A model generated the notes under the pieces. It made no database searches, had not been told where the DNA came from, and worked only from the letters and a program-made list of their open reading frames with translations. 64,000 nucleotides of DNA, taken from contig NZ_JAIWNB010000004.1 of assembly GCF_020215705.1 (NCBI RefSeq), positions 124,001-188,000 of the forward strand, written 5' to 3'. Shown here piece by piece: positions 22,561 to 31,071 of the stretch. This DNA is from Nonomuraea aurantiaca (GTDB lineage: Bacteria; Actinomycetota; Actinomycetes; Streptosporangiales; Streptosporangiaceae). The position numbers and the translations under genes were made by a program. Numbering within the stretch: position 1 is the first letter of the stretch; every line of letters starts with the position of its first letter.

Positions 22561-24399
22561 ATGGACGAGACTTCGAGGGGTGGGCCGGATGCCGTGGTGT
22601 TCGGCGCGACCGGCTTCATCGGCAGGTGGACGGTGCTGCGCCTGCTGGAACAAGGCCGCCCGGTCGCGGCCGTCATCCGCGACCCGGCGCGGGGCCGGAC
22701 GGGCGGGGGCGAGTTGCGCGCCTGGCTGCACGGTCATGGCGCGGGTGCCGAGCGGCTGACGGTCGTGGCCGGTGATCTCACGGCCGGTCCGGGCCTGGGG
22801 CTGAGCGCGGCGGACGACGAGCGGCTCGCCGGGGTACGGGATGTCGTCAACGCCGCCGCCGTCTACCGCTTCGGGCTGCGGCGCGAGGAGGCCAGGACGG
22901 TCAACGTCGAGGGCGCACTCAACGTGCTGCGCTGGGCCGCGACCCGGACCGGCCTGCGCAGGCTGATCCACGTGTCGGGCTACCGGGTCGGGCTGGGCCC
23001 GGCAGAGCGGTATCCGCTCCCGGAGGCCGAGCTGGCGGAGCTCTACCGAGGCCAAGGGGCTTATGAAGGCTCCAAGTCCGAGGCGGACGCCGCCGTACGG
23101 GTCGTCGCGCAGCAGCTGGAGGTCCCGTTGACCGTGGTGAACCCGAGCACCGTGATCGGCCACTCGACCACAGGCGAGGCCGGCCAGTACATCGGCCTGT
23201 CCGAAGTGGTCCGCGACCTGTGGACCGGCCGCCTTCCGGCGCTGCCGGGAACCGCCCGTACGTTCGTGCCCGTGGAGACCGTGGATCATTTCGCGACGTT
23301 CATGGCCGCGATCCCCGAGCACGACCCGGAGCCCGGCGGCCTGCACTGGGTGCTCGACGCGAACACCCCGAACCTGCCCGACCTGGTACGGCTGCTCGCT
23401 GCCCACCTGGGTGTACGGGCGCCGAAAACCCTCGTGCCGGTGGCCTTGATCCGCCGCCTCCCGGCCGCGCTGACCGGAGCCAATCCCGAGACCCTGGCCT
23501 TCCTGACCGAGGACCGCTACGACACCGCCTCGGCCGAGCGGGTCGCAAAGGCGGCGGGGCTCCGGCAGCCTCCCGTCGAGACCGCGCTGCGCCGCTGGGC
23601 CGATCGGCTGGTGGCGGACAGGTTCGGGACGGCCCCGGCCGTGCTTCCCGGCGGCTTCCACGACGTCGGCGGATCCCGCACCTACGTCGCCGGGGACAGG
23701 ACCTCGCCCGGCTTCGTGCTCCTGCACGGGCTCCCCCTCGACGGCGAGTCCTGGCAGGGAGTGCTCGGCGAACTGGACGGAGCACCCGCCCTCGTCGCCG
23801 ACCTGCCGGGGCTCGGCCGCTCGGCCCCCACCTCGGCCACTCCGCTGGCCTGGCTCACCGATCTGCTGGCGCCCGTACGAACCCGGCCCGTGATCGTCGC
23901 CCACTCCGCGGCGGCCGCACCGGCGCTCCGCTTCGCCACCGCCCATCCCGATCGCCTCAGTGCGCTGGTGCTCGTCTCCCCCTATTTCCTCCAGGAGGCG
24001 GCCCCGCGACTGCTCCGCACACCGGCGCTCGCCACGCCACTCCTCAAGAGGATCTCCGCCGACCGTCTCGCGACCTCACTCCTCGGCGACGGCGTTCCCT
24101 CGGAGGAGGCCCGCCGGGCCGTCGCGAGCGCCGCCGCCCAGCTGCACCGGCCTGGCGTCGCCCACCGTACGGCCCGCCTGCTCCGGGACGCGAACCGCCC
24201 CGCCGAACGCGCCGCCCTCCAAGCCCTGCTCAGCGAGGCGGTCTCGGTCCACCTCGTTGCCGGGCAGTTGGATCCGCTGATCGCCGATCCCGGCCCGGCC
24301 ACCGTCACGACCATCCCCGCCACCGGTCACCACCCGCACCTCACGCACCCCGCCGCCATCGCCTCGATCATGCGATGCGCCGCCGGGGCACCGGGCTGA
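22561..24399 (+). CDS. Fused NAD-dependent epimerase/reductase (SDR) and alpha/beta hydrolase
   Basis: 612 residues from the ATG at 22561 (AGAGAGGAA upstream). Residues about 10-365 are an extended SDR: Rossmann motif VVFGATGFIGRWTV, VNAAAVYRFG, Y-x3-K as YEGSK, and VNPSTVIG. Residues about 370-612 are an alpha/beta hydrolase: FVLLHGLPLDGESWQ (oxyanion strand), DLPGLGRSAP, nucleophile elbow VAHSAAAAP, VAGQLDPLI (acid) and ATGHHPHL (His). The fusion suggests a two-step reaction, for example reduction and ester or thioester cleavage of one substrate. Likely induced through the TetR protein upstream. Confidence 0.88.
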   Translation: MDETSRGGPDAVVFGATGFIGRWTVLRLLEQGRPVAAVIRDPARGRTGGGELRAWLHGHGAGAERLTVVAGDLTAGPGLGLSAADDERLAGVRDVVNAAAVYRFGLRREEARTVNVEGALNVLRWAATRTGLRRLIHVSGYRVGLGPAERYPLPEAELAELYRGQGAYEGSKSEADAAVRVVAQQLEVPLTVVNPSTVIGHSTTGEAGQYIGLSEVVRDLWTGRLPALPGTARTFVPVETVDHFATFMAAIPEHDPEPGGLHWVLDANTPNLPDLVRLLAAHLGVRAPKTLVPVALIRRLPAALTGANPETLAFLTEDRYDTASAERVAKAAGLRQPPVETALRRWADRLVADRFGTAPAVLPGGFHDVGGSRTYVAGDRTSPGFVLLHGLPLDGESWQGVLGELDGAPALVADLPGLGRSAPTSATPLAWLTDLLAPVRTRPVIVAHSAAAAPALRFATAHPDRLSALVLVSPYFLQEAAPRLLRTPALATPLLKRISADRLATSLLGDGVPSEEARRAVASAAAQLHRPGVAHRTARLLRDANRPAERAALQALLSEAVSVHLVAGQLDPLIADPGPATVTTIPATGHHPHLTHPAAIASIMRCAAGAPG

Positions 24400-24433
24400 G
24401 GTCACAAGGTCGCAGAGGCGTCTGGGCGAGGGG

Positions 24434-24811
24434 TCACAAGGTCGGCGCGCCGCTCCACACCGCGGGCTCATGGAGCATGATGATCGTCTGGGTGCCCTCC
24501 GCGTCCACGATGTCGAAGGCCCGGGGCGTGTCCGGTGCCACGGTGTCGGCGAGTATCGTCCGCGGCCGCTGGATGAGGTGAGCGAGCACCACCGGATACC
24601 GCCCGTCCCGCCCGCCCACCGCCACGGTGAAGATGTCGTCCTTGTCGTCGTACTCGAGATAGGCCAGAGGGAGCTTCTCGGCCTGCATGAGATCGCCGAA
24701 CGTCCGGCTCAGCACCTCGACGGTCACGTCCGAGCCCTCGTACTGCCTTGACAGGTCGTCGAAGAACTGGCGCCATTTCTCGCGCGGCAGCTCGGGTCGC
24801 TCCTCGGTCAT
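24434..24811 (-). CDS. DUF5335-family protein
   Basis: 125 residues from the ATG at 24811 (AGGAG 7 nt upstream). Opens LPREKWRQFFDDLSRQYEGSDVTVEVL, then LPLAYLEYDDKDDIFTVAVGG and a late TIIMLHEPA. This size and pattern fit the small uncharacterised DUF5335 proteins. Acidic and soluble, with no membrane segment. It converges with the SDR-hydrolase gene and is monocistronic. Function unknown. Confidence 0.7.
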   Translation of the reverse strand: MTEERPELPREKWRQFFDDLSRQYEGSDVTVEVLSRTFGDLMQAEKLPLAYLEYDDKDDIFTVAVGGRDGRYPVVLAHLIQRPRTILADTVAPDTPRAFDIVDAEGTQTIIMLHEPAVWSGAPTL

Positions 24812-25019
24812 CTGACGGCTCCTTCCCATGCGCGATCCCCTCCATGCTGGCCGGACCGTACGCGCGCGCACATCACACGGTCGGGTAGGTCCTCCTTCAG
24901 CCATGGCGCCCACTGCCGGACAAGGCGCACCGGAAAGCCAAGTCCGTGCCGTGGCGGACATGACGGGTCGGTCATGTCGTTCGCACCGTTCTACCTGCGG
25001 AAATGATAAGTGTCGCCAT

Positions 25020-25637
25020 ATGACTAAAACGATCATCGGGGGCGCTCTGGCGGGCGCGGCGCTGCTTGCGGCGACCGCCTGCGGGGGCGACGCCCGTCAA
25101 ATGAGCGAGCAGTTCGGCGCTTCTCCCACGCCGTACATCGCCGCCACCGGGTCGCCCATGAACCCGGACGGCTCCCCAGCCGACTCACAGAAGCGCACGG
25201 CGGTGAAGAAGCTGGAGGAGGTGGGGCAGGCCGCGATGAAGGCCGTGCCCGGCTCGACGCTCGTCTCGATGGAGACCGAGGAGAACGGCGGCCTCTGGGA
25301 GGTGCAGGTCGTCGACGACAAGGGCATCGAACACCAGATGGACGTCGAATCGGACACCGCCAAGGTGGTCAGCGGCCCACGGGCGGAGGACGACGAGAAC
25401 ACCGACGACAAGGCCCGCTACCTCGACCGCATCAAGTCCGCCAAGCTCGACTACACGCAGGCGGCGGCCAAGGTGCTCGCGGCCGTGCCGGGTGGCCGCA
25501 TCACCGAGATCAACCTGGACAGCCACCGGGACAAGATCGTCTGGGAGGTGGACGTGGTTCCGTCCAACGGGTCCAAGCAGGACATGACGGTTGACGCCAC
25601 CGACGGCGCGGTGACCAAGGACAGCCACTCGGACTGA
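25020..25637 (+). CDS. PepSY-domain lipoprotein
   Basis: 205 residues from the ATG at 25020. Lipoprotein signal IIGGALAGAALLAATAC with Cys at residue 21. Two PepSY-like repeats follow: residues about 55-110 (AAMKAVPGSTLVSMETEENG, LWEVQVVDDKGIEHQMDVES) and 140-200 (AAAKVLAAVPGGRITEINLD, WEVDVVPSNGSKQDMTVDA). PepSY proteins sit outside the membrane and are thought to modulate proteases or bind small partners. An acidic linker joins the repeats. The gene ends in a hairpin shared with the convergent deaminase gene. Confidence 0.85.
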   Translation: MTKTIIGGALAGAALLAATACGGDARQMSEQFGASPTPYIAATGSPMNPDGSPADSQKRTAVKKLEEVGQAAMKAVPGSTLVSMETEENGGLWEVQVVDDKGIEHQMDVESDTAKVVSGPRAEDDENTDDKARYLDRIKSAKLDYTQAAAKVLAAVPGGRITEINLDSHRDKIVWEVDVVPSNGSKQDMTVDATDGAVTKDSHSD

Positions 25638-25649
25638 TCGGGGGCGCGA

Positions 25650-25677
25650 GCGCTGACCGCACCCCGACGGTCAGCGC
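25650..25677. terminator. Bidirectional hairpin terminator
   Basis: GCGCTGACC (25650-25658) and GGTCAGCGC (25669-25677), a 9-bp stem between convergent genes, overlapping the deaminase stop codon. Confidence 0.6.
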
Positions 25678-26633
25678 ACCCCCTCCGCCAGCCAGGCGTC
25701 CACCCCCGCCCGCAACTCCGCCTTGAGCTCCTCCCCGGCGAACGAGGCGTCGATCGAGGCCCGGGCGAACCCGGCCAGCTCCGCGTCGCCGTACCCGAAG
25801 ACCTCCCGCGCCCGCGTGTACTCGCCGGCCAGGTCGGTCTCGCCGTCGGTGTTGAGCGTGACCGCCAGCCCCGCCGCGCTCAGCCGCCGCAGCGGGTGCT
25901 CGGCCAGGCTGGGTACGACGCCGAGCAGGACGTTCGACGTGGGACAGACCTCCAGCGGCACCCCGCGCTCCCGCACCTCGGCGACCACCGCCTCGTCCTC
26001 CAGGACGCGGACGCCGTGTCCGATCCGCTCGGCGTGCCCGATCGCGAGCGCTTCGCGGATGCTCTCCGGCCCGCCGAACTCCCCCGCGTGGTGCACCAGG
26101 CGCACCCCGGCGTCCCGGGCCGCGTCGAGCACCTCCGCGAACGGCGCCACCGGGTGGCTCTCGTCGCCCGCCAGCCCGATGCCGACGACCGCCTCGTAAC
26201 GGGTGGCCAGCCGCAACGTCCGCCAGAGCCGGTCGACGGAGCGCCGCCGCGAGTGGTCGAGCAGCACCCGGCACTCGATCCCGTAGCGGCGCGATCCCTC
26301 GGCCAGCCCGTCCAGCACCGCCTCCAGCGGCATCTCCGGCGCCCCGAGCCGCTCGCCGTGCGCGGCCGCGGTGAAGGACACCTCCGCGTAGCGGGTGCCC
26401 TGGGCCGCCTCGTCCTCGCAGAACTCCAGCGCCACCCGACGGAAGTGCTCGGCCTTGAGCAGCCGCCCGCGCACCAGCGCCCGATGGTCGGCGAACTCCC
26501 GGAACGTGGCGAAGGGCCCGCCCCGCCCGGCCGGCCCGCCGAACTCGCGCGAGGTCTCGGAGCGTACCGTGCTCTCCAGGTGAACGTGCAGGTGGGCTTT
26601 GGGCAGCCGGCGTACGTCTCTCACTGTCAGCAC
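25671..26633 (-). CDS. Adenosine deaminase-family protein
   Basis: 320 residues from a GTG. Metal-dependent amidohydrolase: HLHVHLE near residue 15 (zinc His pair), HHAGEFGGPESIREAL with the catalytic Glu, IGHGVRVLED, and EVCPTSNVLLG. Adenosine or aminodeoxyfutalosine-type deamination is the family reaction. Unusual: the final motif, normally NTDDP, reads NTDGE here, so the zinc Asp is kept but the neighbouring substrate-binding Asp is Gly. The start motif HLEST also differs from the usual HLEG. Substrate may therefore differ from adenosine. Confidence 0.85.
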   Translation of the reverse strand: MLTVRDVRRLPKAHLHVHLESTVRSETSREFGGPAGRGGPFATFREFADHRALVRGRLLKAEHFRRVALEFCEDEAAQGTRYAEVSFTAAAHGERLGAPEMPLEAVLDGLAEGSRRYGIECRVLLDHSRRRSVDRLWRTLRLATRYEAVVGIGLAGDESHPVAPFAEVLDAARDAGVRLVHHAGEFGGPESIREALAIGHAERIGHGVRVLEDEAVVAEVRERGVPLEVCPTSNVLLGVVPSLAEHPLRRLSAAGLAVTLNTDGETDLAGEYTRAREVFGYGDAELAGFARASIDASFAGEELKAELRAGVDAWLAEGVR

Positions 26634-26667
26634 CCTAGACAGGGAACCGGACAGACCGCATCTCGAT

Positions 26668-26697
26668 TTGGATATTGACTGACTGGTCAGTCATAAT
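26668..26697 (+). promoter_or_regulatory. Promoter with embedded TetR operator
   Basis: -35 TTGGAT (26668-26673), 18-bp spacer, -10 CATAAT (26692-26697). The dyad TGACTGACTGGTCAGTCA (26676-26693) fills the spacer, and transcription would start about at the ATG at 26704. Confidence 0.65.
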
Positions 26698-26703
26698 GAT
26701 CAT

Positions 26704-27306
26704 ATGTCCCCCAGGACGGTCGACAAGGCCGCACGACGCAAAGAGATCCTCACCGCGGCGGTGCGGGTGTTCGCCCGCAAGGGCTTCGCCGCCACCCGCA
26801 TCGACGACATCGCCGCCGAGGCGGGCATCGCCAAGGGCAGCGTCTATCTCTACTACGACAGCAGGGACGCGCTGCTGGAAGCCGCCTTCGAAGGCTACCG
26901 GACCATGTCGGACGCCATCTTGGACCGGGCGGTCAACGGGCGCGGGCCCGCGCTGGAGCGGCTGGCCGAGATGGTACGCGAGGTGCTCGGCGTGCTGGTC
27001 GCGCGGCGCGAGCCCGCCCGGATCATGGTCGACCTGTGGGCGGCCTCCCGTGACGCGGCGGGATCGCCGGTGGACATGGCGGCCGTCTACGGCGACGCGC
27101 GGGCCGCGATCACCGAGCTCCTGCGCCAGGCCGGGAAGGAAGGCGTGCTGCGTGAGGGCCTGAGCGAGCACCACGCGACCGTCATCGTGGGGGCCATCGA
27201 GGGCTGCCTGCTGCAGTGCCTGGTGGATCCCGGGCTACCGGCGGCGGAGCTGGCCGAGCCGATCATCCAGATCTGCCTGGAGGGGCTGCGCCGACCGGCC
27301 GCTTGA
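26704..27306 (+). CDS. TetR-family regulator, probably leaderless
   Basis: 200 residues from the ATG; no ribosome site is present, which fits a transcript starting at the ATG. HTH: RRKEILTAAVRVFARKGFAA, RIDDIAAEAGIAKGSVYLYYDSRDALLEAAF. The C-terminal domain (VLVARREPARIMVDLWAAS) is typical of fatty-acid or drug-responsive TetR proteins. Its operator lies in its own promoter spacer, so it is strongly autorepressed. No intact adjacent target gene remains: the deaminase lies upstream on the other strand, and a broken condensation domain lies downstream. Confidence 0.92.
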   Translation: MSPRTVDKAARRKEILTAAVRVFARKGFAATRIDDIAAEAGIAKGSVYLYYDSRDALLEAAFEGYRTMSDAILDRAVNGRGPALERLAEMVREVLGVLVARREPARIMVDLWAASRDAAGSPVDMAAVYGDARAAITELLRQAGKEGVLREGLSEHHATVIVGAIEGCLLQCLVDPGLPAAELAEPIIQICLEGLRRPAA

Positions 27307-27388
27307 CAAGCCCGGAGGGCTGATAGAGCCTCCTTGCAGAGATCTCCGGTACACCAGCCACTTCGCCTCTCTCACAGGTGAGGAGACG

Positions 27389-27712
27389 ATGCCGGAAGAA
27401 CACGAGCCGATGCCCTCGCCCGCACAGCAACGGCTGTGGTTTCTCCAGCAGCTCGCGCCGGATTCGCCGCAGTACAACGTCTTCCGGGGCTACGAGCCGC
27501 GCGGGCCGCTGGACGTGGCGGCGCTGCGCCGGGCCCTCGGCGCGCTGGCCGACCGGCACGTCGCGTTACGCATGAGGTTCACCGCCGACGGTGGGGTGGC
27601 CCGCGCGGTGGTGAGCGGCACCCCCTTCGACGTCGAGCTGCCCTGCACCGATCTCGGCTCGGGGGGGCGGCGACCGACCTCGTGGGAGAACTCGTCTTGG
27701 CGAACGTGAGGA
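27389..27712 (+). pseudogene. NRPS condensation-domain start, frameshifted and truncated
   Basis: MPEEHEPMPSPAQQRLWFLQ begins a condensation domain (core motif C1 SPAQQRLWFLQQL), continuing YNVFRGYEPRGPLDVAALRRALGALADRHVALRMRF (C2 region). At a run of seven G (27661-27667) the frame shifts; the next frame reads TDLVGELVLANVRT, the expected continuation. At about 27703-27714 it stops and merges with an opposite-strand aminotransferase fragment. The HHxxxDG motif and everything after are missing. Confidence 0.8.
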
Positions 27713-28502
27713 CCTCGTCGGCCACCAGCAACGCCCCGTGCTCGGCGGCGAGCGCGGCCAGGGTCCGCAGGTAGCCGGGCGGGGGGACCAGCAGGCCGGC
27801 GTCACCCTGGACCGGCTCGACGACGACGGCCAGCAGGCACTCTCCGTGGCGGTCGAAGAACTCGCGCAACGGCTCCGGGACGCCGAACGGGATGTGCTCC
27901 ACCGCCAGCCCGTACGGGCCGTCGGCGGCCGTCCCCGGGAGCCCGACGCGGAAGTGGCGCCGGTTGAGCAGCGGCGTGAGCGCGCCCGTCCATCCGTGCC
28001 ACGCGCCCTGGAAGGCGAGCACGAGGTCGCGGCCGCCCCGATCCGGGTCGGGCCGCATCCGGCGGTGGTCGTATCTCGACTCCAGGACCAGCCGCAAGGC
28101 CAGCTCCATGCCCTCGGAGCCGGAGTTGCGGCCGGCCGCGTGGTAGTCGCCCGGCGGGAAGTGGTCGCACCACAGCCCGCCGGGGCCGAGCGTCGCGGCG
28201 AGGAGGCGGGTGCGTTCGGCGACCTCGATCTCGTCCGTCGCGTACCCGAGATCCGTCGCCGCGCGCGTCAACGCGCGCAGCACGGCCGGGTGCCCGGCCC
28301 CGAGGCAGGCGCTGGCGTAACCGCCGGAGGCGTCGATGACCTCGAACGGCTCCCCCGCGCCGCCGCGCTCGGCCAGCCGCAGCCGCACGCCCCTGCCGCC
28401 GAGCGAGACGAACGGAAGCCGGCCGCCGCCGTAGTGATCCAGATGCAGATCTCCGTCGAGGCCGTGGGACGGCGAGGCGGCGGTCAGGCCCGCGTGGCTC
28501 AT
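27703..28502 (-). pseudogene. Class III aminotransferase, C-terminal half deleted
   Basis: From the ATG at 28502 (ATGA overlap with the ACP stop) it is a normal PLP-dependent class III aminotransferase: VIDASGGYASACLGAGHPAVLRAL, RNSGSEGMELALRLVLESRYD, AFQGAWHGWTGA, VVVEPVQGDAGLLVPPPGYL, and LLVADEVLTF. Likeness ends there, just after the PLP-ring Asp and before the catalytic Lys, where the sequence merges with the condensation fragment. It was probably a HemL-like enzyme working with a carrier protein. Confidence 0.8.
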
Positions 28503-28753
28503 GTCCCGCCGCCCTGCAGACGCCGGATGAGCGCGGCCAGGGCGGCGATGGTACGGAAGTTCTCGGGTACGAAGTCCTCGTCGGAGACGCGGACGTCGAA
28601 GATGTCCTCACATTGCACGCGGAGTTCGGTGAATCCCAGAGAATCGAGCCCATAGATGTCGCGCAGGCTCTCCTGGTCGCTGATTTCCTCGGCCGGCGTC
28701 TCGACGAACAATTCGGTCGCCAGAATCTTCTTTATCGTGCCCTCGATTTCCAT
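28499..28753 (-). CDS. Acyl carrier protein
   Basis: 84 residues from the ATG at 28753 with GGAGGTG 3-4 nt upstream. The phosphopantetheine site is GLDSLGFTEL (Ser near residue 38), within a short acidic four-helix protein: MEIEGTIKKILATELFV, then VQCEDIFDVRVSDEDFVPENFRT. It is intact and translationally coupled to the broken aminotransferase. Carrier protein plus class III aminotransferase plus condensation domain suggests a former nonribosomal or beta-amino acid-type pathway, now destroyed. The carrier itself may be an orphan. Confidence 0.88.
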   Translation of the reverse strand: MEIEGTIKKILATELFVETPAEEISDQESLRDIYGLDSLGFTELRVQCEDIFDVRVSDEDFVPENFRTIAALAALIRRLQGGGT

Positions 28754-28992
28754 TACACCTCCGGACAAAGCGTATGGTAAAGAGAACAGCACAGGACGTG
28801 GCAGCTTCGTCACGGAATAGCAGGTCGGCCGCGAACTCTCGGGGCCGTGGGCCGCCAACACCGCCCAGCATGAACCAACCGATGTTGTTCGTCAATTGCA
28901 TCCGGCGTCACGGAGTTCACAGGAATTCCAGCGGGCGAAGCGGAAATGGGAATTACCCCGGCGAGCCGCCTTTCCGATCTACAGTGACGCAT

Positions 28993-29664
28993 ATGAACAC
29001 GGGCACTGGACCGGGTGTGTTCACCGCCGACGGCTCACCGGTGGAGTTCTATGCCGCGATCGACGCCGCGGGCGAACCGGAGATCATTCAGCGGGGCGTG
29101 CCCGCGGGCGGGTCGATCCTCGAACTGGGCGCGGGGGCGGGCCGGGTGACGCACGCCCTCATCGCCCTCGGCTACGACGTGGTGGCCGTCGATGAGTCGG
29201 CCGAGATGCTGGCCAGGGTCGAGGGCGCGGAGCGGGTCCAGGCGCGGATCGAGGACCTCGCGCTCGGGCGCCGTTTCGACGCCGTGCTGCTGGCCTCGCT
29301 GCTCGTACACGTGCCGCCGGTCTCGACCAGGCGGCGCTTCCTCGACTGCTGCCGCCGCCACGTGCGCGACGACGGTGTGGTGGTGATCCAGTGGATTCCG
29401 CTGGACGTACGCGCCACCTGGTCAGTGGGGACGACCTTCGGGCGGTCCGGGTTCACCACCACGATCACCGAGTTCGCCCCGTCAGGGCGGGGCCTGGTGA
29501 ACCTCACCCTGAGGTACGAGACGGACGGCCGCGTCTGGACCCAGTCGATCGTCGAGCGGCCGCTCAGCGACGACCAGCTCACCACGGCTCTGGCCGAGTC
29601 CGGGCTGGTCGTGGACCGCTTCCTGACCCCCGACCGGACGTGGCTGACCGCCCGTCCCAGCTGA
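28993..29664 (+). CDS. SAM-dependent methyltransferase (class I)
   Basis: 223 residues from the ATG at 28993. SAM-binding motif I ILELGAGAGRVTHAL near residue 38, acidic strand VVAVDESAEML, then FDAVLLASLLVHV and RRFLDCCRRHVRDDGVVVIQW. The N-terminal PVEFYAAIDAAGEPEII resembles small-molecule methyltransferases. Substrate unknown. It diverges from the ACP gene across 240 bp in which I see no other feature, so it may belong to the same lost cluster. Ends next to short duplicated sequence (29651-29702). Confidence 0.85.
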   Translation: MNTGTGPGVFTADGSPVEFYAAIDAAGEPEIIQRGVPAGGSILELGAGAGRVTHALIALGYDVVAVDESAEMLARVEGAERVQARIEDLALGRRFDAVLLASLLVHVPPVSTRRRFLDCCRRHVRDDGVVVIQWIPLDVRATWSVGTTFGRSGFTTTITEFAPSGRGLVNLTLRYETDGRVWTQSIVERPLSDDQLTTALAESGLVVDRFLTPDRTWLTARPS

Positions 29665-29693
29665 GCCGCCCGCCCCCAGCTGAGCCGCACGTC

Positions 29694-29702
<9 letters not shown>
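29651..29702. repeat. Short tandem duplication around two gene ends
   Basis: CCCAGCTGAGCCG occurs twice, with a third degenerate copy (CCTAGCTGAGG), at 18-20 bp spacing. Copy 1 holds the methyltransferase stop, copy 3 the sigma-factor stop. Confidence 0.7.
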
Positions 29703-30662
<960 letters not shown>

Positions 30663-31071
30663 GACACTCTCCTCGCTCGGGTCGTTCGACTGGCGAATAT
30701 CGATCTCGGACCAAGAAGACCCTCGGGGGCGAGGAAGCGGGAGACGGGGCGGGTCGTCGCCGACCACGCTGTCCGGCTGCTCCTGATGCGGGGGTCCGGC
30801 TGGACGACCGCGGCCCGGGGGGCGAAGATGGCCATCATCTGTTACTTCCCGCGCGCGGGTGGTTCGGCACCTGTCCGTCGTAAGAGGTTCGCCGTGGCTG
30901 CGCGGGGCAGGGCGAGAGTGAACTCGCCGCCATAGTCGTTAAGGCGACGAGACGCGTGTCCGGCCTCGATCCCACCATCGTCATCCACGCTACCCGCTGC
31001 CCGGCCATGCTCGGCGCCCGCCCGGCGGCCGGTAAATGCCGCCGGTGAAGAGCGGGTCAGCGTGCGACGCG
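30663..31071. other. Intergenic region between sigma factor and WS/DGAT genes
   Basis: About 400 bp without a convincing gene. It holds the sigma-factor upstream region and the 3' side of the acyltransferase gene. No clear promoter hexamers, hairpin or repeat was recognised. Coding bias seems lower than in flanking genes. Confidence 0.4.

Noticed and set aside
30842..30945. Histidine-kinase-like tail (GGEFTLALP) on the minus strand
   Set aside because: Only about nine residues match, with no upstream kinase sequence in frame; likely chance.
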